Shown here piece by piece: positions 1 to 10,387 of a DNA stretch of 64,000 bases. Under the pieces are notes generated by a model. That model had not been told where the DNA came from. It saw only the letters and a list, made by a program, of their open reading frames with translations, and searched no databases. Origin of the DNA: Diplonema japonicum. Taxonomy: Eukaryota > Euglenozoa > Diplonemea > Diplonemida > Diplonemidae. Location: assembly GCA_964019335.1 (NCBI GenBank), contig OZ025674.1, positions 186,001-250,000 on the forward strand. The letters run 5' to 3'. Numbering within the stretch: the stretch's first letter is position 1; each line of letters opens with the position of its first letter. The position numbers and the translations under genes are program-made.

Positions 1-47
1 AGAGAAAAAAAAGAGAAAACAAAAAAAGCATTAAAAAAAATACATGA

Positions 48-671
48 ATGCCTCCAGGTAGGTTCGGGGCAGTCCACGCTGCATTGGCAGGGACGAGGGA
101 GAAGAACATACAGCGATGCCAGCAGAGGCAAGAGGCCGCTAAAAAGCGGAAACAACGAGAAGACGAGCTAAGAAAGAGGAAAGAGAAGAGCGTAAAGAAA
201 GTAATGGACACCTACGACCTCAACAAGTCAGGCAAGCTGGAGAAGGAACAGCTCAAGGCAGTCATCAGCAGGCTTAACAACGAAGAGGTGGACGACCGTG
301 AAGTGGCATGGCTGTTGGCAACATGTGACACAGACAACGATGGCGGTATTGACAAAGAAGAGCTCTTCACAGCCTTATCGTGGTGGGAGCACTACCAGTA
401 TTCAAAGCCGCAGCTCCAACAACTTCTTGGAAGCTACGACCTCAACAACACCGGGAGGCTAGAACTCGAGGACCTCAGGAAGGTGCTCATCCACCTCAAC
501 GACAACCAGCATGTGGGGAGGAGCGAAGCTGAGAAAATATTAGAGATGTGCGATGCCTCTGCAGACGGTGGCCTTCAAGCAAACGAGCTGATGTATGCAA
601 TATCTGTGTGGTACGCTTCGCATGATGATTTGTCGCGGGTGGAGCTAGCCTCCGTGCCGGTGTGTGGTTTT

Positions 672-708
<37 letters not shown>

Positions 709-846
709 AATCAGAGCCCTCCTAAGCTTTCTGCCGTAACTGAGGCACGTAGGGCATCTGATCAGTCAGCCCGGGAATCACGACCTTCCGTGCACCATAA
801 TCAGAAATCTAAAGGGTGTTGTGCGTGCGACTGTGTCGTTTCATAG
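48..846 (+). CDS. Four-EF-hand calcium-binding protein with C-terminal CaaX box (2 exons)
   Basis: Join 48..659, 715..846 gives 247 aa. Four EF-hand loops are visible: residues 57-68 (DLNKSGKLEKEQ), 94-105 (DTDNDGGIDKEE, canonical), 131-142 (DLNNTGRLELED) and 169-180 (DASADGGLQANE). The N-terminal 50 residues are a basic helix. Read straight through, the frame ends in a poly-Lys tail; I read that A-run as a 55-nt intron (GTGTGT...CTAATCAG, 660-714). Splicing in phase 0 gives a Ser-rich tail ending KGCCACDCVVS, a CaaX box (CVVS) with three further cysteines, as in prenylated/palmitoylated membrane-bound calcium sensors. The ATG at 44 hits a stop after five codons, so 48 is the start. The role is calmodulin-like calcium sensing, probably at a membrane; the target is unknown. 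The intron is inferred, not observed in RNA. Confidence 0.82.
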
Positions 847-1602
847 TAGAAAAAAAAGGGAGAGGGGGGGAATGGGGTTTTTTTTTTGTTTTAATTTTTT
901 AGAAGGGTTTTTTTTGTACTGGGAGTGGGGGGGGGGGTCTTTTTTCGAATTAGCTCGTCCAAAAAAAAAAAAAAAAACGTAAAAAAAAATTTTTTTTTCT
1001 TTTGAACATAGCAAACTGTGAACGACGCGCACGCTGACCCATCTTGCTCAAGCTTTAGATTGTCAGTCGGACTTCGAAAAACCTTCCGGATCTTTGACAA
1101 AAAAGATTTTTTTTTCCCCCGGTCGAGCTCAAATCTTAAAAGGAAATATGTTTTCTTCTTTTTTTCTTTTTCCCTCATTCTATGCTCTTTTTTTGTCCCC
1201 CTCCCCGTCCATAGTTTCCCAACATTACTGATATCATTTATGCTTTTTTGAAAGAAAAAAAAAAAGGAATGCCAAAAAAAAAAAGAAAGAAAAGAAAGAA
1301 AAAAAAAAGGACCCTTTCGGGATTGACCTCTGCAGTATTTTAGTTTCTTCTATTCATTCCCTCTCTTTTTTTTCTTTTCTTTTTTTTTTCTTTACGTTTC
1401 TCTATTTGTGTCATGATAAGAAGAAGGAAAAAAAAAAGTTTGGGGAAAACCGCCTACCGCATATAGAAAGAGAAAAAAAGAAAAGTTGTAAGTTGAAGGG
1501 TGACGGTGTCACAAAAAAGAATTTAAAAAAAAAATTGTGTCAACCGCCAAAAAATAAATAAAATAAATCACGTTTCATATCTCTTATATGTTGTAGAAAA
1601 CG
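847..1602. other. Homopolymer-rich spacer
   Basis: Long A, T and G runs with short pieces of ordinary sequence. The stretch near 1015-1100 is non-repetitive but has no convincing start-to-stop frame; it may be 3' untranslated sequence of the EF-hand gene. Confidence 0.5.
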
Positions 1603-1731
1603 ATGCAGGTTCCCTTCAATGACATCCCCCTCCCTCCTTATTTCTCGGCGAAATATCAATATCACGGAGCTGTCAAGGTACGTGTCTCGGCAGAAAGAAA
1701 TTCTTGTAAACTTTAACAGATATGCGATGTG
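1603..1731 (+). CDS. Possible micro-exon(s) of an unrecognised small gene
   Basis: An ATG at 1603 opens 25 codons of ordinary-looking coding sequence (starts MQVPFNDIPLPPY, ends YHGAVK) in an otherwise homopolymer-filled gap. It is followed at 1678 by GTACGT and at 1719 by AACAG, which would make a 42-nt intron like others here, then a few more codons (ICD) before a T-run with another GT. It lies 15 nt after a pyrimidine-rich TTGTAG that could be a splice acceptor. I cannot follow it to a convincing stop. It could be an upstream exon of the next gene, a decayed gene or chance. Confidence 0.25.
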
Positions 1732-1936
1732 ATATTATTTTTTTTTCCCCCTCTTTTTTTTTAAAAAGAAGTCTCCCCCCACACTCCCCGCCCGCCCACC
1801 TCCTTTTCTTTCCTTTAGTTTAGTCCCCATCTTTCCTAATCTCACACTCTGTTTTGATCCCCCACCCTATCACAACTCTTGCTAAACAAAAAAAAAAAAG
1901 AAAAACAAAAAAACAGTTAAAGAAAGGGTCCCAAAG

Positions 1937-4381
1937 ATGAAGGTGTCTAATGAACTCGACGAGATGTGGCACAGTATGGAAAAAAAGAAATATGGGGGGG
2001 GGTAATACAAAACCAACACCTGTAGATGTGAGGGACGACAAGACGACGGCGAACTGGATCATCTGCGGGATCTCGAAGGATGCGAAGGAGGCGGTGCTGC
2101 ACGGTGCGGGCAAGGACGGGCTTGACGCGTTTGTGAGCAACCTGGATGATGAGAAAGTGCTGTTTGGTGGCCTTCGCTGCAGGGCGGTCGACGACAGGGG
2201 CAGCACCAAGAGTGTCAGGGCGAAGTTCATCTTCGTGTCATGGCTGGGGCCCAAGGTCAGCGCAGTGCAGCGTGCCAGGGCCGGCACCTTGAGGTGCGAG
2301 TTCAACCGCCTGTTCGACGGCTGCCACATCGCCATTCAAACCTCCGACAAGGAGGACCTTGACCCCAAGGAGCTCGTCACCAAGCTCCAGTCCTCCACAG
2401 GTGCCCACAAGCCCACCGGCTACGAGTTTGAAGGAAACGAACAGCAAACCGGTCTCACAGACGCCAAGACAGAAACCCCCCAAAAAGAGGCCCCCAAGAA
2501 GGAGGAGCCAAAGAAGGAGGCCCCAAAGAAAGAGGAGCCAAAGAAAGAGGCCCCTAAGAAGGAAGAGCCAAAGAAGGAAGAGCCAAAGAAGGAAGCTCCC
2601 AAGAAGGAAGAACCCAAGAAAGAAGCCCCCAAGAAGGAGGAGCCCAAAGCAAGCGCGCCCGCCGCCTCCACAGGAGGGAACCCTAGCGATGTGTGGGAGG
2701 AGATCAAGGACGGCGGGGACCCCACCAACTGGCTGATCCTCACCTACGACGGGAAGGACCCCAAGACCATGACACTTGCGAAGAAGAACACCACCGGGCT
2801 CGAGGACTTCAAGGCGCAGCTGGAGGACGACAAGGTGATGTTCGCAGGGTTCAGGTGCAAGGCGATCGACGACAGGGGGACCGTCAAGTCCGTGCGTAAC
2901 AAGTTCATCTTCTTCGCGTGGGTGGGGCCCAACGTGAAGCCCATGCAGCGTGCCAAGGTGTCGACTCACAAGTGCATCTTCGAGAAGGTGATTTCGGGCA
3001 CACACATCCAGATCCAGACCAGCGACAAGGACGACATCAACGAAAAGGATCTCACTGCCACACTGCAGTCATCCACTGGCGCACATAAGCCCAACGGGTA
3101 CGACTTCAGCGGTACCACCGATGTCCCCTCCGACTCCGTGGCGAAGGCAGAGGAGACTGAGAAAGCTGATGAGGCCAAGAAAGCAGAGGAGGCTAAGAAG
3201 GCTGAGGAGGCCAAGAAGGCTGAGGAGGCCAAGAAGGCTGAGGAGGCCAAGAAGGCTGAGGAGGCCAAGGAAGCCGAAGCCAAGAAGGAAGCAAAGGCCA
3301 AGGCTGAGGAGGCCAAGAAAGCCGAGGAGAAGAAGGAGGCGGAAAAGCCCAAGGCAGGCCCTCCTCCTCCTGCAGGTGGCGCTCCCCCCCCTCCCCCTCC
3401 CCCTCCCCCGGTTGAGTTCTTCGAGAAGCTTGCCAAGAACAAGGTATCCACCCCACCCCCCACCACGTCGTATCACAACCACAGCCCTCCGAGGAGGACG
3501 CCAAAGCAAGGGCGGCCCTCTTCGCCGACATCGCAAAGGGTATGCTGCATAGTGACACTCAATAGAAACTGAAAATAAAAAAAGGTACCGACATCACAAA
3601 GGGGTTGAAGAAGGTGTCTGACTCTGAGAAGCGACACAAAAACAGAGAAGAGAAGGTGTCTGACAACAAAACAAAACAAAACAAAACAAAACAAAACAAA
3701 ACAAAAACAAAAAAAAAACAGGAAATCGGTAAGGTAACCGACTTCTCTGAGCTGGAGAGGAAGAAGGCCGAGAGGCAGGCGGAGCTGGAGAAGAAGAGGG
3801 CGGCCACGGGGGAGAAAAAGGTGGCGAAGGACCCGAAGCTCGCGCTGGAGGGGAAGCAGTGGAAGGTAGAGAACCAAATGGGGACGAGGATGGAGAAGAA
3901 GCATGACGTCCTCGATGACGTGAACATGTCGCAGTCCGTCGTTCTTAGCGACTGCGAGAACTACCTCCTGGAGATCACAGGCAAGATCAACATGGTCATC
4001 ATCAATGACTGCAAAAACACTGGCGTCATCATGAAGGGGAATGTTGTGTCTGGGTGTGAATTGTCAAAGGGGAACAAGATCGAGGTTCAAGCCTGTGGGA
4101 CGCTCCCCTCCTTCATCATTGACAGATGCAGTGAGGTCATGCTCTACACCTCAGAGGACTCCCGTGAGGTGGAGATCACTAGCTGCGCTTCGACGTGTGT
4201 TAATGTTACATTTGTGGATGAGAAGGTATTTCAAAAAAAAAAAAGGGAGGGTAGAACTTTGATACAGGGTGGTGATGCTGACCCTATCGAAAAACCCCTT
4301 CCTGAACAATTTGTCACGACCTTCAAAATGGTTGATGGTGTGCCCAAGCTGCAGACAGTCCCCATGGAGCACGCAGGGTAA
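1937..4381 (+). CDS. Coactosin-coactosin-WH2-CARP fusion (cyclase-associated-protein-like actin regulator)
   Basis: Join 1937..1973, 2026..3443, 3485..3539, 3585..3655, 3722..4225, 4268..4381 (732 aa). Order: coactosin/ADF-H domain 1 (from NVRDDKTTANW), KKEEP/KKEAP repeats, ADF-H domain 2 (from DVWEEIKDGGDPTNW), AEEAKKA repeats, a polyproline run, a WH2 motif and a C-terminal CARP beta-helix ending near PLPEQFVTTFK, as in CAP. The WH2 (ALFADIAKGTDITKGLKKV) exists only after removing the 41- and 45-nt introns. The 1937 start is preferred because its short first exon restores DEMWHNVRDD, matching the start of domain 2. Family knowledge: ADF-H and CARP/WH2 bind actin and recycle monomers. The usual CAP N-terminal helical domain is absent, apparently replaced by two coactosin domains. 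Domain calls are strong; exact splice sites are inferred. Confidence 0.85.
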
Positions 4382-5115
4382 AAAAAGAAAAAAAAAAAGA
4401 AAAAAAAAAAAACCGTTTTCCACATTTTTTTTTTCTCCTCCGTTTGTTATTATAGTAAAAAAAAAAAAAAAAAAAAAAAAAATCTTTTTTTTTTTCCTTT
4501 CCTCATTTTTTTTTCTTTCCCTTGTTTTATTTCTTTCTGAGGTACCCCCCCCCCCTTTCCTTTTCCTCTTCGTGCAATTCTTTTTTTTCTTTTTTTTTTC
4601 GAAGGGGAAAAAAAAAAGAAGAAAAAAAAAAACGGAAAGGAGGGGAAAAATACTTTGTGATTTACCCGAGTATGTGCCCCCCCCTTTTTTTTTGCTACCC
4701 TGTCCCTACTCGTAGGGTTGGAGGATCGTGTTTTGAGTGTTTTTTTAAAAAACAAAAAAAAGTGCTATTTTTTTTCTTTTGCCCACGGAAAGAAAGGGGG
4801 AAAAAAGAGAGAAGGGAGGTGGGGGGTGGAGTTTTAAAAAAATAAAATTTAAAAAAGGGGGGGGGGTGAAAGGGAGAGAGCAGGTATTTAAGCACACAAT
4901 AATTTTTTAAAAAAAAAAAGGTAGTTTCTCTCCCCCCCCTTCCGGAAAAAGAATTGCGACAGCCCTTCACATTCACCCCCTTCTTTTCATTTTTTTCTTT
5001 CTTTCTGTTTTTTTTTCTTCTTCTTTTCTCTCTCTCCGTTGCGTCCCCAAAGAAAAAAAAACCCCCCCTCGTTTGAAAAAGAAAAGAGAAAAAAAAAAAA
5101 AAAGAATACATACGC

Positions 5116-5149
<34 letters not shown>

Positions 5150-5179
5150 GGTTTCCCCTTTTTCTATTTGAAAAAAAAA
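4382..5179. other. Homopolymer-rich spacer
   Basis: Almost entirely A, T, C and G runs; open frames here are poly-Lys/poly-Phe artefacts. No gene seen. Confidence 0.6.
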
Positions 5180-6818
5180 CATAGCCTGCACGTTATACCG
5201 ATACCAATCGGGTATTTTAATCGGTTCGGGTATTTAAATAGTGCAAAATTGGCCTGGGCACGCCGAGGTCGTCTATACCCCCGCAGATGTCGAGATGGGG
5301 TCCAGAAACACGAAATATGATTTTTGGAGACCATGAACATGGGTAACTTAACATCCGAAGCCCACCCCAATTTCGGTGAATTTTGGGTGCGTTATTTTAT
5401 GTTATTTTACGTTATTTTAATCGGTGAAAATTTGGAGAATGAGAAGACGCTGTTTCAAGAATGCAACAGGGAGGGATAGAGACTAAGAGGGAGCTAGAGA
5501 GGTACTTGTGGGTGTTTGGAAGGCATGGCTACCCCCAGAAAGTACTTAGAAGAGATTCCCGAGTCAGTGGGACTCCAGACGATGCATGAGATGCATGAGG
5601 GGACAGAGCTTTGTCCGCTGCATCGTAAGCAGAGGGTAAAAGCCTGTTCTTACAACACGAGCAGTCCGTGGTGGCAGGAACGTCTGGAGACAAGGACCCT
5701 CTTTAGTGCTGGTGCGGATATTCCAGAGAAAACTAACGAATGCACGAGGATTATTTTCCAGAAAAGTTAGTTTCCCCCTTTTTTAGGGGATCGATGTTTC
5801 CGACTTCCCAGTGGTGGTTCCTGGGTCGTTCTGAAGCCGCACACGTGGGGAAACCTTGACGGGGGTGGAGGCCCACCCTACGCTTAGCATCGCCCTCAAT
5901 GGAGAGTCCCTTATCCCAATAAAAATAGAACAAGGAGGTGGTTTACCAGGTGGCAAGTAGCCTCTCCGCGGCCTTGTGCCAGTGAAGCAAGCCTCCCACA
6001 ACTCCCCAGTTGGTGTTTAATTGCTTCTGTAGCTCCTCCCTTTTTGAAAAACCTTCTTTACCTCTCCGCTTTTACTTACTACGGGACCACAGGGGACTAG
6101 GCTTCGGGGCGAAGTTTCACAAGGGTGGCCGCTGTGTCACATACCGCATGGCACTAAAATTGAGACTACCTTTTTACCAGTTTCCCTCCCTTCATGTTTA
6201 AATTTTAACTAGGAGCGACATCAAAAGTCAATAAAATTAAAATGGGAGGCGAGCATTGAAACTGTACTCATTACAACCCTTCTATTCGTCTCCCGGGGGC
6301 CCCTGATACACAAAGCCGACCCACTAGAGTATCGAAACGACATAGAACAGGATTATTTTCCCGAAAGCTGTTGAACACATTCTTTCTGGACGGATTCATA
6401 TCATACATGGGTTTTTTTTTTTGCCTGAAATATGGGTAGAGAATCGGCCCTGACCCAATGTTGATTACAAGTCCGAAAACCCAATTTTCTCAAAACTGCA
6501 TTTAAAGCCTTAAATAGGGCTCTATTTTGGGTTTTGGAGGTCGGAATGGGCTCAGATCGTCAAATAGAGTTTTTGAAAAAAAAAAATTGAAAATGGTCTT
6601 GGTAAAAATATTGGCAACATCGATCATCCATTGAATAAAATAACGTTATTTTAATATTTCACCGATTAAAATAACGTTATTTAATTCGATATCGTTAAAA
6701 TAACGGGTACGTAACAAGATTATGGGCCCTTTTTTTTTTGCGTTATGGTATTTGATACCGGGTATTTTAAAATATCAATTTGATAACGTTATGCTTGCGT
6801 TATAACGTGCAGGCTATG
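5180..6818. mobile_element. 1.64-kb terminal-inverted-repeat DNA element, non-autonomous
   Basis: The left end CATAGCCTGCACGTTATA (5180-5197) is the exact reverse complement of the right end (6801-6818). Subterminal ATTTTAATCGGT / AACGTTATTTTAA motifs recur in inverted orientation near 5395-5425 and 6640-6700. The interior holds only short, non-conserved frames and no recognisable transposase. A shorter relative with the same left end lies at 52497. Flanks are A-runs, so a target duplication cannot be read. Superfamily not assigned. Confidence 0.75.
6079..6184 (+). repeat. ~110-nt dispersed unit, copy A (SINE-like or small RNA-derived)
   Basis: Starts CTACGGGACCACAGGGGACT and ends at a T-run followed by AGTTTC. 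It matches 39700-39812 with few differences, and similarity stops abruptly at both ends. Contains a CTTC...GAAG hairpin and a GTG(G)CC...GGCAC stem. It sits inside the larger element at 5180-6818, so it may be an insertion there. Confidence 0.6.
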
Positions 6819-6829
6819 AAAAAAAAAGA

Positions 6830-6860
<31 letters not shown>

Positions 6861-6876
6861 CGGGAGAAAAAAAAAA

Positions 6877-8064
6877 ATGACAATCCATGACAGTGAAGGA
6901 AAGGTGGTAAAGGATCTTCGGTATGAGGAAACGCCTGATTGGTGCGTTTTACAATGTGAAGAGAAGGGTAAGGGTTTGTTCACTGCAAGGTCGTTTAAAC
7001 CGGGGGAGGAGGTTATCAAGGAGAATCCCGCAGTGGTGGTGGACAACGATTCGAGGGTCGCCGAGAGCAAACTCGAAAAAAAACTGACGAAAAACGAAAA
7101 AGAAACCCTCAAAACCCTCCAAAACAGAGGCGAAGGCTTAATGGGAATATTCAACACAAACTGCTTCACCTCTAACGACACCTGCTTCATATACCGAATC
7201 ATCTCTAGAGTCAACCACAGCTGCCACCCCAACTGCTTCATCGACATCAACGAAACCACCGGAAGTGCCACATTAAAAACGTTTTTAGACATCTCCACAA
7301 ACACGGAACTCACCATTTCCTACAACAGGGAGTCCCATGGTATGAGCAGGAAGCTTCGTTGCGAAACACTGAAAAACACGAAAAAATTCACGTGTAAATG
7401 CAAATTATGCACAACAGACACCCCTGACCCAGCATTAGGCGGCGTACCGTCTGAAAAAGAAACCCAAGAACTTCAAATATTTATTTTATCGCATTCGGAA
7501 AATAGCCCTGTTCAGCGATCGCTTGAAGAATTCATTGCTGGCATCCATGTGGTTGGTGAGCTGCTATCTTATCAACACTGGGGGTGCCTACACATCGGAA
7601 TGGTGTTGCTGAAGAACAGTATTGCTGCGGTGGAGTCCTGTACAGAGGAAGGTGATACTAAAGGCGAGGAAAGATGGACGATAATTCTTTTAAAGCTGCT
7701 GACGTTCTGCGTGAACAGGAGCAAGGCCATCGTCCCGAAGACGCTGTCCTCGTCGTTCGTGCAGATTTTCTTCTCGGCTGCTTCGCAGCTACTTCTTACC
7801 CCCTCGCCGCCCCTTCCTGTCATAATTCTGACGTTCTCTTTCATCCAGCCTTTCCATGAGCTCTACTACACCCCTGAGGATCCCGACTCCACCATGATCG
7901 CGGCGGTTCTTAACGAGTACGGCACCGGTGTGAGAGTAGCTGGGATGGGCCTGCAGGATGACCTCGTCTCCAACAAGGACTTCCTCCGTCTTGGGATCAA
8001 TGATGAGGCAAACAGTGCCATCCAACGCCACACTGAGCGTCTTGTGAAAAAAATGCGGAAGTAG
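6877..8064 (+). CDS. SET-domain protein lysine methyltransferase (SMYD/SET5-like, no MYND)
   Basis: 395 aa in one exon. SET motifs in order: GKGLFTARSFKPGEEV near residue 28, the NHSCHPNC catalytic/SAM motif near 112, ELTISYN near 144 and a Cys-rich post-SET FTCKCKLC near 172. Family knowledge: transfers methyl groups from S-adenosylmethionine to lysines of histones or other proteins. The zinc-binding MYND insert of true SMYD proteins is not seen between the N-SET strand and NHSC, so it is closer to SET5-like proteins. The C-terminal ~210 residues are poorly conserved by eye; a hydrophobic stretch around residues 300-325 looks odd and could hide a mis-read segment. The start ATG follows a long A-rich leader. 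Substrate unknown. Confidence 0.8.
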   Translation: MTIHDSEGKVVKDLRYEETPDWCVLQCEEKGKGLFTARSFKPGEEVIKENPAVVVDNDSRVAESKLEKKLTKNEKETLKTLQNRGEGLMGIFNTNCFTSNDTCFIYRIISRVNHSCHPNCFIDINETTGSATLKTFLDISTNTELTISYNRESHGMSRKLRCETLKNTKKFTCKCKLCTTDTPDPALGGVPSEKETQELQIFILSHSENSPVQRSLEEFIAGIHVVGELLSYQHWGCLHIGMVLLKNSIAAVESCTEEGDTKGEERWTIILLKLLTFCVNRSKAIVPKTLSSSFVQIFFSAASQLLLTPSPPLPVIILTFSFIQPFHELYYTPEDPDSTMIAAVLNEYGTGVRVAGMGLQDDLVSNKDFLRLGINDEANSAIQRHTERLVKKMRK

Positions 8065-8162
8065 ATTTTTTTTCTTTTCTTTTCTTTTTTTTTTCGATTT
8101 TTTTTCTTCTAGATTCCCCCCCCCCCCCCCCCCCTCTACCCCATTTTTTTTTCCCTCATACC

Positions 8163-8177
8163 ACTTTTTTTTTTTAG
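8163..8177 (+). promoter_or_regulatory. Candidate (trans-)splice acceptor
   Basis: Uninterrupted pyrimidine tract ending TTTTTAG, about 105 nt before the ATG at 8283. This is the arrangement expected of a spliced-leader acceptor in euglenozoans. Inferred from sequence only. Confidence 0.35.
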
Positions 8178-8282
8178 TTGCCCCGACACATTAAAAAAAA
8201 AAATCCACAAAAAGTAAGGAGGGGGAGGAGGGGGAGAAAGGAAAAAAAAAGGGTGGGGGGTGGGGGGGGGGGGGGGGAAAGA

Positions 8283-9302
8283 ATGGCACAAGGATGCATG
8301 AAGCAGGACCCGTTCGCAACGCTGATGCTGAACGGCGTCCAGATTATAAAGTGCACGCTCCCAGAAGACTTCGGTGAGGAACCCGAGATTACAACACACG
8401 TAAGCGACAGCCTGAAGGAAGTGCTGGGCTCCGCGGGTCTCGCTTTGAACACAGTACTACTGTCTCCGAACGTGGTACCAAAAGAAAATGTACAGTGGAG
8501 GGGCACACTTTTAATAGATGACGTGACAGTTCTAGACTTGGGGTGCTTGAGAACAAGGCGGCAGAGTGTGTCGGTAACAGAACTGCTTCCGTCGTTTCCG
8601 GAAAAACTATCTCTAAAAATGACTTGCGATGTGATAGACCCGAACAAGCGGATCGCTACCTCGTCTGAAACATTGTTGATTCAGAAGATAAAGCAGGTTT
8701 TAGAAGACGATGAAATAAACCCTAGACGAGGCGCGCTGCCCTCCAGGGTGGTAGAAACCAAAGCTAAAGAACACCCAGCATACCCTAAGGTCATCGGTGT
8801 CATCGAACCTACATGGTCGGACTTTATCAAACGCCATCGGGCCATTTTTAATGTTTTTCAGTACAGTGAACAGGAAATTAAAGATCGGAAGATGGGTGCG
8901 ATTGGTATGATTGACGAAATGCGAATAGTGTTGAGACCTCAGGAGCGGATCCAGCTTTCTGAGCAAGAGACAGAGGTCGAGACCAGGCTGACGGGGTTTC
9001 TCAAACAACTTCTCAGCGAAGGAGATCTAGAGTATCACGAGATCTTGATTCGGATTTCGTGCGATCCTGAATTTGTTTTCTATCTCGCTCCCTCGTTCTC
9101 CCTCCTGATGCGGTTTTTAAACCGTCACAGAGATATCTTCTCTTGGACAACTGATCCTGGGTGTCCAACCAGAGTGTCCATGGCAACCCCTAGCAACCAA
9201 AAGTCCCCTCGGCCTCGAAAGGTTAAGGCGAAAAATGCCGACAGAGCCCAGCAGCAACAACAGCCTCCTCATGGATCTTTCAATAATTGGTCTTACCCTT
9301 GA
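8283..9302 (+). CDS. Unrecognised protein with two RHR-x-IF modules
   Basis: 339 aa. I place the start at 8283 because the in-frame sequence upstream is low-complexity Lys/Gly from homopolymers. Two similar short modules are visible: FIKRHRAIFNVF (about residues 180-191) and FLNRHRDIFSW (about 277-287), each preceded by a helical stretch. The spacing suggests a repeated small helical fold; similar RH-x-x-F modules occur in organellar RNA-associated proteins of kinetoplastids, but that link is only an impression. The tail is Gln/Pro/Arg-rich. No catalytic motif or membrane segment seen. Function unknown. Confidence 0.7.
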   Translation: MAQGCMKQDPFATLMLNGVQIIKCTLPEDFGEEPEITTHVSDSLKEVLGSAGLALNTVLLSPNVVPKENVQWRGTLLIDDVTVLDLGCLRTRRQSVSVTELLPSFPEKLSLKMTCDVIDPNKRIATSSETLLIQKIKQVLEDDEINPRRGALPSRVVETKAKEHPAYPKVIGVIEPTWSDFIKRHRAIFNVFQYSEQEIKDRKMGAIGMIDEMRIVLRPQERIQLSEQETEVETRLTGFLKQLLSEGDLEYHEILIRISCDPEFVFYLAPSFSLLMRFLNRHRDIFSWTTDPGCPTRVSMATPSNQKSPRPRKVKAKNADRAQQQQQPPHGSFNNWSYP

Positions 9303-9370
9303 AATTGATAGGGGGGTTTTTTTTTTGTTTTTGTTTTCCATGACTGAGATCATGGTATATTTGTATCATG

Positions 9371-9420
<50 letters not shown>

Positions 9421-10387
9421 TCCCGGACCAACCAAGGATCGTAGAAGATTTTTTTTTTTGTTTTGTTTTCAAGACAAGAAAAAAAAAGAGAAGAGAAGAA
9501 AAAAAGAAGAAGAAGAAGAAGGAGGCCATCGTTCAAAGTCCTATCCCCCTCTCCCTCCCATCCCCAAGCACTATTTAGTTATGTATCAGTCTTTTTTTCT
9601 TCTTCTTTTTTTTTTTTCCCTTCCCTCCCTTGGTCAATAAAAGTTTTGCGGTGCAAAAACAATTTTTCATCCCCCCTCTTCATCACTTATTGCTACACAA
9701 CTCACCTAAATCCCCAGTCACGGGAACCTCGTCGAGGTGCAAAGAACTGGTGCTAGCTAGTTTTTTTTTTTCTCTTTTTTTTTTTTCTCCTAATAAAAAA
9801 AGAGAAAAAAAAACAAAAAAAAAAAAAAAAGAAAACCAACAAAGAACCCCTACTTAAGCTTCAATCCCGAGAAGAAAAAAGAAAACTAGAATTGAAAGTG
9901 TTAGTGATACAAGGGAGGGGGGCCGGTAGTGTGTCGTGGGTAGGGGATAATTAAAAAAAAATGGGGTTAAAGCAAAAAAAAGAGGGATATGTCACTGTGG
10001 GGGGGCTATCCCCTCCCCCCTTTTCTTTGCAAAACAAAAAAAAGAAAATGCGGTTCCTTGACTTCAAGCCGGGGGTACTTGATCGGTTTCTTTTCTTCTT
10101 AAAAGATTTGCTCGGTTGTTACTTTGAGGGAGATGGTCTTCTTTGAGGACTTTTTTTTATTTTTTATTTTTTTTTTACTCCGCACGAAACTTGGAAGGGC
10201 AAGGGGGGGAACCAAATTGAAGCTTGTTGGCCGAATTATTTCTTTTTTTTTTTTCTTTCTCTCCGCATCACCCCCCAAACCCCTGCTGTCGCTTTTTCTG
10301 TTTTCTCTTTTTTTTTTTTTTTTTTCTCCCCTCCCTTTTATGCACCACCAAAAAGAAGAGGGGGGAATCACCATAAAAAAAATAAAA
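9303..10387. other. Homopolymer-rich spacer
   Basis: Includes a ~47-nt T-run around 9371-9418. A possible 32-codon frame at 10048-10146 (MRFLDFKPGV...) shows no conservation I recognise and is not called as a gene. Confidence 0.5.

Noticed and set aside
664..846. Separate 60-aa gene starting MVFKKKK
   Set aside because: Its start lies in the A-rich intron; the rest is exon 2 of the EF-hand gene.
1950..1992. Start of the coactosin-CAP gene at 1950 (MNSTRCGTVW...)
   Set aside because: That reading runs through a 52-nt intron; the 1937 start with splicing restores the conserved beginning of the first coactosin domain.
4382..5179. Several poly-Phe/poly-Lys frames in spacers
   Set aside because: Encoded by homopolymer runs, no start context, no balanced composition; the same applies to the other spacers.
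10048..10146. 32-codon frame MRFLDFKPGV...
   Set aside because: Too short, no conservation recognised, and no acceptor or homologue to support it.
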